Shown here: in pieces, positions 33,639 to 41,368 of the stretch | How positions within the stretch are numbered: the stretch's first letter is position 1 | Layout: every line of letters begins with the position of its first letter | Assembly: GCA_050184585.1 (NCBI GenBank) | Contig: JBFXAF010000018.1 | Location: 1-53,279 of the forward strand | Length of the DNA stretch: 53,279 nt | Direction of reading: 5' to 3' | Source: JBFXAF01 sp050184585 | GTDB taxonomy: Bacteria; Pseudomonadota; Alphaproteobacteria; Rhizobiales; Rhizobiaceae | The notes under the pieces: generated by a model | Databases searched by the model: none | Told to the model about the DNA's origin: nothing | What the model saw: the letters and a program-made list of their open reading frames with translations, nothing else | Position numbers and translations under genes: made by a program

Positions 33639-34337
33639 ATGGCTCTACCGGTCACAGGAGCTCCGGCTGATGGCAACAAGGCCTTCGCGGTCTACGACCG
33701 GTTGAAGGGCCTGATCCTGAGCAATGAGCTGCGCCCCGGGAATAAGCTCGGGCATCAGATGCTCGCCGAACTGCTGGGTGTCTCGCGGACCCCTGTGAGG
33801 GAGTCGCTGGAACGGCTTCTCCAGGAGGGGCTGGTCATACGCCTGCAAAACCGCGGCTACTACGTCGCGGAGATCACCGAGGACGAGGCGGTGCAACTCT
33901 ACGACACGCGCGAGGCGCTCGAGGTCTTCCAGCTGCGGCGCAGCATGGAATCCGGCATCAAGCCCGCACAGTTGGCGCGGCTCAACAAGCTTCAGAAGCG
34001 CTACGAGGAACTGATCGGCTATGAACTTGGCCGCGAAAGATTGATCGCCGACAGCCAGTTCCATCTCGCACTCGCCGCCCTCGGCGGCAACGAGTATCTC
34101 GTGCAGGCCCTGAAGACGATTTTCGACCGCCTGATCCTCAAGCGGCGCGTCGATGGCTACACGAATTCGGGCGCCACGCCGCTTGCCGAACATCAGCGCA
34201 TGCTCGACGCAATCGGCGAGGGCGACGTCGAAACGGCGGTCGGTGCGCTGTCGGGGCACATCCGCAACGCGCGCGACCGGCAGATGGCCTATCTGAAGAA
34301 GATCGCGTCGAAACGGAGTTCCTGGAAGATAGCCTGA
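33639..34337 (+). CDS. GntR-family (FadR/FCD-type) transcriptional regulator
   Basis: A 232-residue regulator. N-terminal winged helix about 15-78 (L-R-P-G-N-K-L, M-L-A-E-L-L-G-V-S-R-T-P-V-R-E-S-L-E-R-L) and a helical FCD effector domain with D-T-R-E-A-L-E-V, F-H-L-A-L-A-A-L-G-G-N and the G-H-I-R-N-A-R histidine typical of metal-binding FCD domains. ATG 33639 is used; an in-frame TTG at 33567 is inside the operator. It sits in the middle of block 2 with TTGCATGCAA-type sites at its own and all neighbouring promoters, so it is very likely the pathway regulator, probably a repressor released by a carboxylic-acid effector. Confidence 0.93.
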   Translation: MALPVTGAPADGNKAFAVYDRLKGLILSNELRPGNKLGHQMLAELLGVSRTPVRESLERLLQEGLVIRLQNRGYYVAEITEDEAVQLYDTREALEVFQLRRSMESGIKPAQLARLNKLQKRYEELIGYELGRERLIADSQFHLALAALGGNEYLVQALKTIFDRLILKRRVDGYTNSGATPLAEHQRMLDAIGEGDVETAVGALSGHIRNARDRQMAYLKKIASKRSSWKIA

Positions 34338-34365
34338 GGCCGGCGGTCCAACCGCGCCGCCTCAG
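34334..34365. terminator. Bidirectional hairpin spanning two convergent stop codons
   Basis: Arms CTGAGGC (34334-34340) and GCCTCAG (34359-34365), extended inward by mostly paired GC-rich bases. The TGA of the GntR gene and the TGA of the convergent aldehyde dehydrogenase gene both lie within the arms. No T-run is seen on either strand. Confidence 0.45.
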
Positions 34366-35804
34366 ACGCTGACGATCGTCGTCTTGACCTGCTGGTAGTA
34401 GCGCAGGGCCTCCAGCCCTTTCTCCCGACCATGGCCGCTCATCTTGTAACCGCCGAATGGCGCCTCCATGCCCACGCCGCGGTAGTTGTTGATGAAGACC
34501 TGCCCCGCTTCCAGGCGCGTCGACACACGATGCGCCTTGGCGAAGTCGCGGCTCCAGACGGCCGACACGAGGCCGTAGTCGGAATCATTCGCGAGCCGCA
34601 CCGCCTCGTCCAGACCGTCGAAGGGAATCACCACGCCGACCGGCCCGAAAATCTCCTCGCGGGCGATACGCATATCGTTCCGGACATCTGTGAACAGGGT
34701 CGGCTCCATGAAATTTCCGCGGGCAAGCGCTCCCTCGGTCAACCGGTTGCCGCCCAAAGTGAGCGTCGCCCCCTCGCGCCTGCCGACTTCGACCATGCCA
34801 AGGATCATGTCGAGCTGACTGCGAGAGATGACCGGGCCCATGACCAGGTCGTCCATGCCCGGCCCGATGGTGATGGTGCGGCGGATGATCTCGATCATGC
34901 GCTCGACGAATTCGGACACGACCGGCCGCTCGATGAGGAAACGCGCGCCGGCCGAGCAGGTTTGGCCAGACAAGGTCAGGAAGGCGGGAACTGCGGCCGC
35001 GGCCGCCGCTTCCAGGTCGGCGTCGGCGAAGACGATGAACGGCGACTTGCCGCCAAGTTCCGTGGTCACCGGCACGATCCGCTCGGCCGCCCGAGCAAGA
35101 ATCAATCGGCCCGTCTCCACCGAACCCGTAAAGGTGATCTGACGCACCGCGGGGTGCTCGACGAGCGCCATGCCGGCCTCGGATCCGTAGCCCGTGACGA
35201 CGTTGAAGACACCCGAGGGGACACCTGCCTCGACCGCCAGCCGGGCAAGCGCGAGAGACGTGCCCGGGGTTTCCTTCGCCGGCTTGCCGATGATCGCGTT
35301 GCCGGCGGCGAGGCTCGGGGCGACGCCCCGCGCCATCTGGTGAAGCGGCGCATTCCAAGGGGTGATCTGCGCGGTGACGCCGTAGGGCTCACGCACCGTG
35401 TAGGTGAGGTGACGCTCGGTGGTGGGAATGACTTCGCCGAGGAACTTGTCGGCTACGCCTGCGTAGTAGTCGAAATAGCGCGCGCTCGCCTCGACATCCC
35501 TGCGGTTTCGGGAAATGGGGTGACCGGTCTCCATCGTTTCCAGCAGCGCCAACCCTTCGACGTTGGAGCGCAGAAGTTCGGCGATACGCAGCAGGCAGCG
35601 GGACCGTTGATATGGGGTCTGCGCGCGCCATGCCTCGAGGCCCTTTTCGGCGGCCCGCACGGCGTCCGCGACATCCGCGACAGTCCCCCTTGCGTAGACG
35701 GCCGTCACCGCGCCGGTCGCCGGATCGACTGTCTCGAACGTCGCCCCGTCTCCGGGATGATCGCGCCCATCGATGAAGTGCGCCGCGCCACTCTTGTCCG
35801 CCAT
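34362..35804 (-). CDS. Aldehyde dehydrogenase, NAD(P)-dependent
   Basis: A 480-residue enzyme of the ALDH superfamily oxidising an aldehyde to the acid. Seen: I-T-P-W-N-A-P-L, G-K-P-A-K-E-T-P (cofactor Lys), F-T-G-S-V-E-T-G-R, catalytic Glu in E-L-G-G-K-S-P, catalytic Cys in S-G-Q-T-C-S-A-G-A-R, and E-E-I-F-G-P. ATG 35804 is chosen, with AAGGAAG about eight bases upstream. It is divergent from the second Liv operon and has an operator-like site 56 bases upstream. It likely acts on a pathway aldehyde after alcohol oxidation. Confidence 0.94.
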   Translation of the reverse strand: MADKSGAAHFIDGRDHPGDGATFETVDPATGAVTAVYARGTVADVADAVRAAEKGLEAWRAQTPYQRSRCLLRIAELLRSNVEGLALLETMETGHPISRNRRDVEASARYFDYYAGVADKFLGEVIPTTERHLTYTVREPYGVTAQITPWNAPLHQMARGVAPSLAAGNAIIGKPAKETPGTSLALARLAVEAGVPSGVFNVVTGYGSEAGMALVEHPAVRQITFTGSVETGRLILARAAERIVPVTTELGGKSPFIVFADADLEAAAAAAVPAFLTLSGQTCSAGARFLIERPVVSEFVERMIEIIRRTITIGPGMDDLVMGPVISRSQLDMILGMVEVGRREGATLTLGGNRLTEGALARGNFMEPTLFTDVRNDMRIAREEIFGPVGVVIPFDGLDEAVRLANDSDYGLVSAVWSRDFAKAHRVSTRLEAGQVFINNYRGVGMEAPFGGYKMSGHGREKGLEALRYYQQVKTTIVSV

Positions 35805-35859
35805 TCGAACTCTTCCTTCGGGGTCCTGCGTCGTTCTCAACCCTTATTTGGATACGAAA

Positions 35860-35869
35860 TTTCATGCAA
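35860..35869. promoter_or_regulatory. TTGCATGCAA-type operator, site 4 (one mismatch)
   Basis: TTTCATGCAA on the plus strand, TTGCATGAAA on the minus strand, 9 of 10 bases. It lies upstream of the aldehyde dehydrogenase in the divergent region. Confidence 0.5.
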
Positions 35870-35962
35870 GTTCCGCGCTCGCCCGGGACGGCGAATTGTC
35901 GTCTGGCAGCATGACGGACCCGCGTAGCCAGCCGTGCATCCTCGCGCCGGAGCCAATTCCCG

Positions 35963-35991
35963 TTGACACCTCGGCAGCCCGCCACTATGCA
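35963..35991 (+). promoter_or_regulatory. Sigma-70 promoter of the second Liv operon
   Basis: TTGACA (35963-35968), exactly 17 bases, TATGCA (35986-35991). The start point would be near 35998, directly at the operator 35999-36008. Confidence 0.65.
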
Positions 35992-35998
35992 TTTAGAA

Positions 35999-36008
35999 CT
36001 GCATGCAA
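35999..36008. promoter_or_regulatory. TTGCATGCAA-type operator, site 5 (one mismatch)
   Basis: CTGCATGCAA, 9 of 10 bases, immediately downstream of the -10 box of the Liv promoter and 24 bases before the SBP start. Binding here should block transcription. Confidence 0.6.
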
Positions 36009-36032
36009 CTTTGACTGCAATGGGAGGATTTG

Positions 36033-37154
36033 ATGAAGGCCTACATCGTTGCCATGGCCACGGCGAGCTGCGCGCTTATGGCCAGCTACGCAGCGGCGGA
36101 AGACTACAAGATTGCGGTGGTGCACTCCCTGACCGGCAACGTCGGCCAGGTCGGCGTGCCCGTCGTCAACGCCATCAAGCTCGCCGCCGACCAGGTGAAC
36201 GCAAGCGGCCTGCTCGGTGACGACAAGATCGTCCTCGAGGTCCAGGATACCGCGAGCGACAAGGGTCAGGCGGTAACGCTGATCACGCGCTATGGCAGCG
36301 ATCCCTCCTTTCTCGCGATCCTCGGACCGACGAGCAGCATCGACGGTCTTGCGACCTCGCCGGTCGCCAACGACCTCAATGTGCCGATGTTCACCACAGC
36401 CATCTCCGCCGAGGTCCTGAAGGCGGGACCTTGGGTGTTCAAGGGCACGGCGCCGACCAGCGATCTCATGAAGGGCATGGCCGACTATGCGGTCGGCAAG
36501 CTGCAGGTGAAGACCTGCTCGCTGATCTTCGGCCGCGACAACGACGCGCACGTCTCGGCGAAGCGTGTCTTCGAGACCGCCGTGAAGGAAGGCGGGGTCG
36601 AAATCGTCTCGGAAGACGGCGTGCTCGTCAGCGATACGGATTATTCCGCGGTCGCGACCAAGGTCGCGTCGCTCAATCCGGACTGCGTCCTGGTCGCCGA
36701 ACTCGGACCGCAGAGCGCCAACATCATCATCCAGCTCCGGCAGGCCGGACTGGCCGACACGGTGAAGATCGTCGGCACGACGTCGATGGCGACCAGATCC
36801 TATCTGCAGACCGCGGGCGCCGCGGCCGAGGGGACCTACTTCCCCGCCGACTTCGTGCCAGGCGGCTCCAACGACATGGGGAAGGCGTTCGCCGAGGCCT
36901 ATCAGCAGGCCTATGGCATGCCGGCGGACAACTACGCGGCGGTCGCCTACACCATCCTCGACCTGACGGCGCATGCGATCAAGAACGCCGGCGAAGGCGT
37001 CACGCGCGAATCGCTGCGTGAGCAGCTCACCGCCATCAAGGATGCGCCCACCGTGCTCGGCGACGGCACCTTCAGCCTCGACGAGGAGCGCCTGCCCCAC
37101 TACGGCGTCAGCCTTCTCACGGTGAAGGATGGCGCGTTCGTTGGCGCCGAGTGA
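36033..37154 (+). CDS. Liv-type ABC importer, second substrate-binding protein
   Basis: A 373-residue periplasmic binding protein of the Leu/Ile/Val class. Seen: signal peptide with small hydrophobic core ending A-A-A-E near residue 22, then Y-K-I-A-V-V-H-S-L-T-G-N-V, N-A-I-K-L-A-A-D-Q-V-N-A-S-G-L and G-P-T-S-S-I-D. ATG 33 bases into the 36001 segment is preceded by GGGAGGA. It heads the SBP-livH-livM-livG-livF operon. The operator at its promoter ties this importer to the monooxygenase pathway, so it likely imports that pathway's substrate. Confidence 0.93.
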   Translation: MKAYIVAMATASCALMASYAAAEDYKIAVVHSLTGNVGQVGVPVVNAIKLAADQVNASGLLGDDKIVLEVQDTASDKGQAVTLITRYGSDPSFLAILGPTSSIDGLATSPVANDLNVPMFTTAISAEVLKAGPWVFKGTAPTSDLMKGMADYAVGKLQVKTCSLIFGRDNDAHVSAKRVFETAVKEGGVEIVSEDGVLVSDTDYSAVATKVASLNPDCVLVAELGPQSANIIIQLRQAGLADTVKIVGTTSMATRSYLQTAGAAAEGTYFPADFVPGGSNDMGKAFAEAYQQAYGMPADNYAAVAYTILDLTAHAIKNAGEGVTRESLREQLTAIKDAPTVLGDGTFSLDEERLPHYGVSLLTVKDGAFVGAE

Positions 37155-37182
37155 GCAGCCGAATTTCAACGAAACGCGCCAG

Positions 37183-37206
37183 ACGGCGGGACCCACGTCC
37201 CGCCGT
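37183..37206 (+). terminator. Perfect 10-bp hairpin after the second Liv SBP gene
   Basis: Arms ACGGCGGGAC and GTCCCGCCGT around CCAC, followed by TTTC, 28 bases after the SBP stop and 116 before livH. It could act as a partial terminator that lowers expression of the permease and ATPase genes relative to the SBP. Confidence 0.6.
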
Positions 37207-37322
37207 TTCAGCCTCTGACCCGCGATCGCTGCGAAACTTGGTCGCACGCCGCGCCGCCTCAACCTTCTTTGTGCCGTGATGCCCAACGGTGTTAACCACC
37301 TGAGCGATCGAGGAAGCATCGC

Positions 37323-38213
37323 ATGATCGCCCAGCAGATTTTGAACGGTCTCGTCTCGGGTTCGGTCTACGCGCTCTTCGCCCTTGGCCTGACGCTCATC
37401 CTCGGCGTCTATCGCGTGCTCAATCTTGCGCATGGCGCGGTCTTCATGGTCGGCGCCTTCGCCGGCCTGTTCGGCGTGCTCTCGGGCCTTCCACTGTGGC
37501 TGGCCGTGATCTGCGCGGTGCTAACGACCGGCCTGCTCGGAGTGCTCATCGACCTTGTCGCCATCCGGCCGCTTGGCCATCGCCACGAGGCGGAGTTCGC
37601 CGTGGTCGTGTCGACGATCGGCGTGAACCAGATCCTGATCAATATCGCGCAGCACCTTTCGAACACCACCACCATGCGTTTCCCGTTCGGGACCTTCCCG
37701 GTGCTGTTCTTCACGGTCCTCGGCCTGCGCATCTCGCTGCTGCAGATCGTCATCGTCCTGACGGTCGCGGTCCTGCTTGGCCTCGTCGTCTGGTATCTCT
37801 ACTACACCGGCTACGGGCGACAGGTTCGCGCCGTGGCGGGCAATCCAAGAGCGGCCGTCCTGCTGGGCGTCAGCCCGCGCGTCGTCTACTTCCAGACCTA
37901 CTTCATCGCCGGCGCGCTCGCCGGCGTGGCGGGCGTGCTGATCGGCCTTTCCTTCAACTCGGTCTATTTCCTGATGGGCGAGCCCTACATGCTGCGCGCC
38001 TTCGTGGTGATCGTGCTGGGCGGCCTCGGGAACATACCCGGCGCGGTGCTGGGCGGCCTGCTGCTCGGGGTGGCGCAAACCCTGACCGCCGCCTACCTGC
38101 CGTCCAGCCTCGGAGACGTCATCATCTTCTCCTGCCTCTTCCTGGTGCTGCTGATGCGACCCGAGGGGCTGTTCTCCCGGCACGCTCAGGGGCTGGGGGC
38201 CGACCGCCGATGA
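37323..38213 (+). CDS. livH: Liv-type ABC importer permease LivH, second system
   Basis: A 296-residue membrane permease. Seen: N-G-L-V-S-G-S-V-Y-A-L-F-A-L-G-L-T-L-I-L-G-V-Y-R-V-L-N-L-A-H-G and the ATPase-contact loop A-V-A-G-N-P-R-A-A-V-L-L-G-V. Start preceded by GAGGAAG. Overlaps livM by ATGA. The order H-M-G-F differs from the first system (G-F-H-M), so the two importers have separate histories. Confidence 0.94.
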   Translation: MIAQQILNGLVSGSVYALFALGLTLILGVYRVLNLAHGAVFMVGAFAGLFGVLSGLPLWLAVICAVLTTGLLGVLIDLVAIRPLGHRHEAEFAVVVSTIGVNQILINIAQHLSNTTTMRFPFGTFPVLFFTVLGLRISLLQIVIVLTVAVLLGLVVWYLYYTGYGRQVRAVAGNPRAAVLLGVSPRVVYFQTYFIAGALAGVAGVLIGLSFNSVYFLMGEPYMLRAFVVIVLGGLGNIPGAVLGGLLLGVAQTLTAAYLPSSLGDVIIFSCLFLVLLMRPEGLFSRHAQGLGADRR

Positions 38214-39094
38214 CCATCTATGCCTACCAGGCCCTGTTGAATCTCGTCCTCATCAATGCAGGACTGGCGCTCAGCCAATACATCGTGCTCAGGGCCGGCG
38301 TGTTTTCGATCGCTACCGTCGGCTTCGCCTCGCTCGGAGCCTATTCGACGGCGCTGATGGTCATGCGGCTCGATCTCCCCGCGTCGGTCGCTCTGCTCTG
38401 CGCGACGATCGCGGGCGCGGGGATCGGGGCTTTGCTGTCCGTGCCGCTGCTGCGTCTGAGGGGGATCTACGCAGCGATCGCGACGCTGTCCTTCGTGCAG
38501 ATCGTCGCGACGCTTGCCTACTATTTCGAGGACCTGACGGGCGGCGCGCTCGGGCTCAACAACATCCCGAAACTGGTCGGCACGACGGAACTGCTCGTCG
38601 TCTTCGCGCTCGCATTCTACCTGGTGTTCGCGGTGGGGCGTTCCGGCGCGGGACGCGCGCTCGACGCGATCAGGCAGGACGAGGTCGTTGCGAAGTCGCT
38701 CGGCGTCTCGATCGTGCGCCACCACGTGCTCGCCTTCGCGATCAGCGGGGGGATCGCCACCTCGTTCGGCGGCCTGATCGCGCTGCACAGCTACGCCATC
38801 AACCCGCACGAGTTCGGGTTCCACCTGATGGTCACGGTTCTGGCGTTCGTGGTCCTGGGAGGCAGGGTCTCCATACTCGGTCCGGTGGTGGGGGCAGCAC
38901 TGCTGACGACCCTTCCGGAGATCTCGCGGCCACTGGGAGAGTATCGCGAACTGATCAACGGGGCACTGCTGATCGTGGTGATGGTCTTCCTTCCCAGCGG
39001 CCTTGTCGACAGCACGGTCCATTATCTCCGCCGCCGCAGTGCCGAGCGCGCGTCATCCAAGGACGAACGGGCGGATGTCGTCACTACGGCTTGA
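38210..39094 (+). CDS. livM: Liv-type ABC importer permease LivM, second system
   Basis: A 294-residue membrane permease, shorter at the N-terminus than the first LivM. Seen: L-R-G-I-Y-A-A-I-A-T-L-S-F and the loop A-I-R-Q-D-E-V-V-A-K-S-L-G. The final 20 bases overlap livG. Confidence 0.93.
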   Translation: MTIYAYQALLNLVLINAGLALSQYIVLRAGVFSIATVGFASLGAYSTALMVMRLDLPASVALLCATIAGAGIGALLSVPLLRLRGIYAAIATLSFVQIVATLAYYFEDLTGGALGLNNIPKLVGTTELLVVFALAFYLVFAVGRSGAGRALDAIRQDEVVAKSLGVSIVRHHVLAFAISGGIATSFGGLIALHSYAINPHEFGFHLMVTVLAFVVLGGRVSILGPVVGAALLTTLPEISRPLGEYRELINGALLIVVMVFLPSGLVDSTVHYLRRRSAERASSKDERADVVTTA

Positions 39095-39842
39095 ACAGGT
39101 CACCAAGCGCTTCGGCGGGGTCGAGGCCGTCTCCGATGTGTCCATCGACGTCGAAGCCGGCACGATAACGGGGCTGATCGGCCCGAACGGCGCCGGAAAG
39201 ACGACCGTCGTCAACCTTGTCACCGGGCTGCTCGCCCCGACATCGGGTACGATCCTTTTCAACGGGAGCGACATCACCACGGTTACGGCCGAACGACGGG
39301 CGCGGGCCGGCATCGCCCGGACCTTCCAGAACATACGGCTGCTTGCTCAGGCGAGCGTGATCGAGAACATCGCGATCGGCTTTCACCGGCATGAGCGTGC
39401 ATCGCTTGCGGCGCACCTGCTCGGCCTGCCTTCGTCCCGCCGCGAGACCCGCCAGTATCGCGAGATGGCCCGAGACCTGCTCGGGCGCTTCGGGATGGGA
39501 CGCTTCGCCCTGCACCCGGCGGGCGCGCTTTCCTACGGGGATCAGAGACGCGTCGAGATCATCCGGGCACTTGCGGTCCGCCCGCAGGTTCTTCTGCTCG
39601 ACGAGCCGGTGGCCGGAATGAACGACGTCGAGGCCGGCGCGCTGGGCGAGGTGTTCGCCGAACTCACGAAGGACGGCATCGCGCTTCTGCTGATCGAGCA
39701 CAATATTCGCTTCATGAAGAGGATTTGCCACCGTATGCATGTCCTGAACAGCGGCCGGATGATCGCCAGTGGCTCACCGGATGCCGTGGTCAACGACCCA
39801 ACCGTCATCAGCGCCTATCTCGGAACATCGTGGAATGCTTAA
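39075..39842 (+). CDS. livG: Liv-type ABC importer ATPase LivG, second system
   Basis: A 255-residue ATPase. Seen: Walker A GPNGAGKT, R-T-F-Q-N-I-R-L (LivG Q-loop), signature L-S-Y-G-D-Q-R-R-V-E-I, Walker B V-L-L-L-D-E-P-V-A-G-M, and E-H-N. ATG 39075 lies within the livM end; the 3' end overlaps livF by 8 bases. Confidence 0.94.
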   Translation: MSSLRLEQVTKRFGGVEAVSDVSIDVEAGTITGLIGPNGAGKTTVVNLVTGLLAPTSGTILFNGSDITTVTAERRARAGIARTFQNIRLLAQASVIENIAIGFHRHERASLAAHLLGLPSSRRETRQYREMARDLLGRFGMGRFALHPAGALSYGDQRRVEIIRALAVRPQVLLLDEPVAGMNDVEAGALGEVFAELTKDGIALLLIEHNIRFMKRICHRMHVLNSGRMIASGSPDAVVNDPTVISAYLGTSWNA

Positions 39843-40557
39843 GGTCAGCGGCTTGTCCGCCAGCTATGACGGCATCGTCGCGCTGAAGGGCGTCGAACTC
39901 GATATCGCGGAAGGCGAGATGGTCGCCCTTGTCGGGCCGAACGGCGCCGGCAAGTCGACCCTGCTCAACTGCATCAGCGGGGTGGTGCGCAGGACAGCCG
40001 GGACGGTCGCCTTCGCCGGGCAGGACATCTCGTCACGCGCTCCGCATCTGATCGCTAGGTCGGGATTGCTCCAGGTTCCCGAAGGACGCTTGATCCTCAC
40101 CGAACTCACCGTCGAGGAAAACCTGCTGCTCGGAATGCTGGCGCTTGGGGACCGCCCCCAGACCTATTCGCTGGAGGCGGTCTTCGAGCTGTTCCCGATC
40201 CTCTCGGAGCGCCGCTGGCAGAAGGCCGGCACGCTCTCCGGCGGCGAACAGCAGATGCTGGCGATCGGCCGCGCCCTGATGGGGGCGCCGCGGCTGCTGC
40301 TGCTCGACGAACCGAGCCTCGGTCTCGCCCCCTTGATGACGGAGAAGGTATTCGACGCGCTGGCGCTGCTGAACCGCGCCGGACTCTCCATCTTCCTGGT
40401 CGAACAGAACGCACGCCGCGCGCTCGCCGCGACCAGCCGCGCCTACATCCTCGAGCAGGGTCGGATCGTCCAGCAGGGCGCCAGCAGCAGCCTGTTGGCG
40501 GATCCCGCGGTCATCGGCCATTTTCTCGGTGGCGACCTGGCGCCTTCGCCGAGCTGA
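39835..40557 (+). CDS. livF: Liv-type ABC importer ATPase LivF, second system
   Basis: A 240-residue ATPase. Seen: Walker A GPNGAGKS, Q-V-P-E-G-R, signature L-S-G-G-E-Q-Q-M-L-A-I-G-R-A-L, Walker B L-L-L-L-D-E-P-S-L-G-L-A-P and V-E-Q-N. The isomerase gene follows 16 bases later and is likely in the same transcript. Confidence 0.94.
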   Translation: MLKVSGLSASYDGIVALKGVELDIAEGEMVALVGPNGAGKSTLLNCISGVVRRTAGTVAFAGQDISSRAPHLIARSGLLQVPEGRLILTELTVEENLLLGMLALGDRPQTYSLEAVFELFPILSERRWQKAGTLSGGEQQMLAIGRALMGAPRLLLLDEPSLGLAPLMTEKVFDALALLNRAGLSIFLVEQNARRALAATSRAYILEQGRIVQQGASSSLLADPAVIGHFLGGDLAPSPS

Positions 40558-40573
40558 ATACGGAGTCTCGACC

Positions 40574-41353
40574 GTGAACGACATCCTGCGCTTCGAACTC
40601 GACGGACCCGTCGGAACCATCACGTTCAACCGGCCGCGCGCGTTGAACGCGATCAACCTCGACATGTCGAGGGCGATGGTTCGGCTGGCCGGGGAGATCG
40701 ACGGCGTCAAGGGAATGAAGGTCGTCGTGATGCGCGGCGCGGGCAGCCATTTCATGGCCGGCGGCGACATCCGCATCTTCAAGGACACGCCGGAGAACCG
40801 GCTGCGAACGCTCGATGAACTGATCGACGGCTTCCACGTCTTCATCCGCATGCTGAGGCGCATTCCCCAGCCGGTGGTGAGCGCCGTGAGCGGCGCTGCG
40901 GCCGGGGGTGGGTTCTCCCTCGCTCTCGCCGCAGACATCATCGTGGCGGACGCGACGGCGAAGTTCACACCGGCCTACCGCATGCTCGGCACGACACCGG
41001 ACGGCGGCGGCACGTTCTTCCTGCCCCGGCTCGTCGGCCAGCGCATGGCGGCGCGGCTGCTGTTGGCGGGAGATACGCTCGGGGCCGAGGAGGCGCATGC
41101 GATCGGCCTCGTCCAGGTGCTCGACAGGTCGGGTACGGGAGCGGAACTCGAACGGGTCGTCGCAAGCCTGTCGCGCAACTCGGCTCCGGCCGCGGCGAGC
41201 ACCAAGTCGCTGCTGAGCGGCGGAGAACTGGAGGCCCTGGACGTCCATCTGGACGCCGAGAAGCGTTCATTCCTCAACTGTGCCGGCGGCGCGGACTTCG
41301 TCGAGGGCGTCGATGCGTTCCTCGAAAAGCGGCCGCCGCGTTTCGCGAGCTGA
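40574..41353 (+). CDS. Crotonase-fold enoyl-CoA isomerase (PaaG-like), GTG start
   Basis: A 259-residue crotonase-superfamily protein. Seen: oxyanion-hole segment H-F-M-A-G-G-D-I at 59-66 and A-A-A-G-G-G-F-S at 108-115. The two glutamates of true enoyl-CoA hydratase are replaced by Ser 115 and Tyr 135, so hydration is unlikely. The segment G-T-T-P-D-G-G-G-T-F-F-L-P-R carries Asp 143 at the place of the isomerase Asp in PaaG-type enzymes (pattern PDxGGTxxLPR). I therefore call it a double-bond isomerase rather than a hydratase. GTG 40574 is preceded by GGAG with eight bases between. It belongs to the tail of the Liv operon and would serve the CoA-thioester part of the pathway. Confidence 0.85.
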   Translation: MNDILRFELDGPVGTITFNRPRALNAINLDMSRAMVRLAGEIDGVKGMKVVVMRGAGSHFMAGGDIRIFKDTPENRLRTLDELIDGFHVFIRMLRRIPQPVVSAVSGAAAGGGFSLALAADIIVADATAKFTPAYRMLGTTPDGGGTFFLPRLVGQRMAARLLLAGDTLGAEEAHAIGLVQVLDRSGTGAELERVVASLSRNSAPAAASTKSLLSGGELEALDVHLDAEKRSFLNCAGGADFVEGVDAFLEKRPPRFAS

Positions 41354-41368
41354 TCCGGGCGCACGGCC

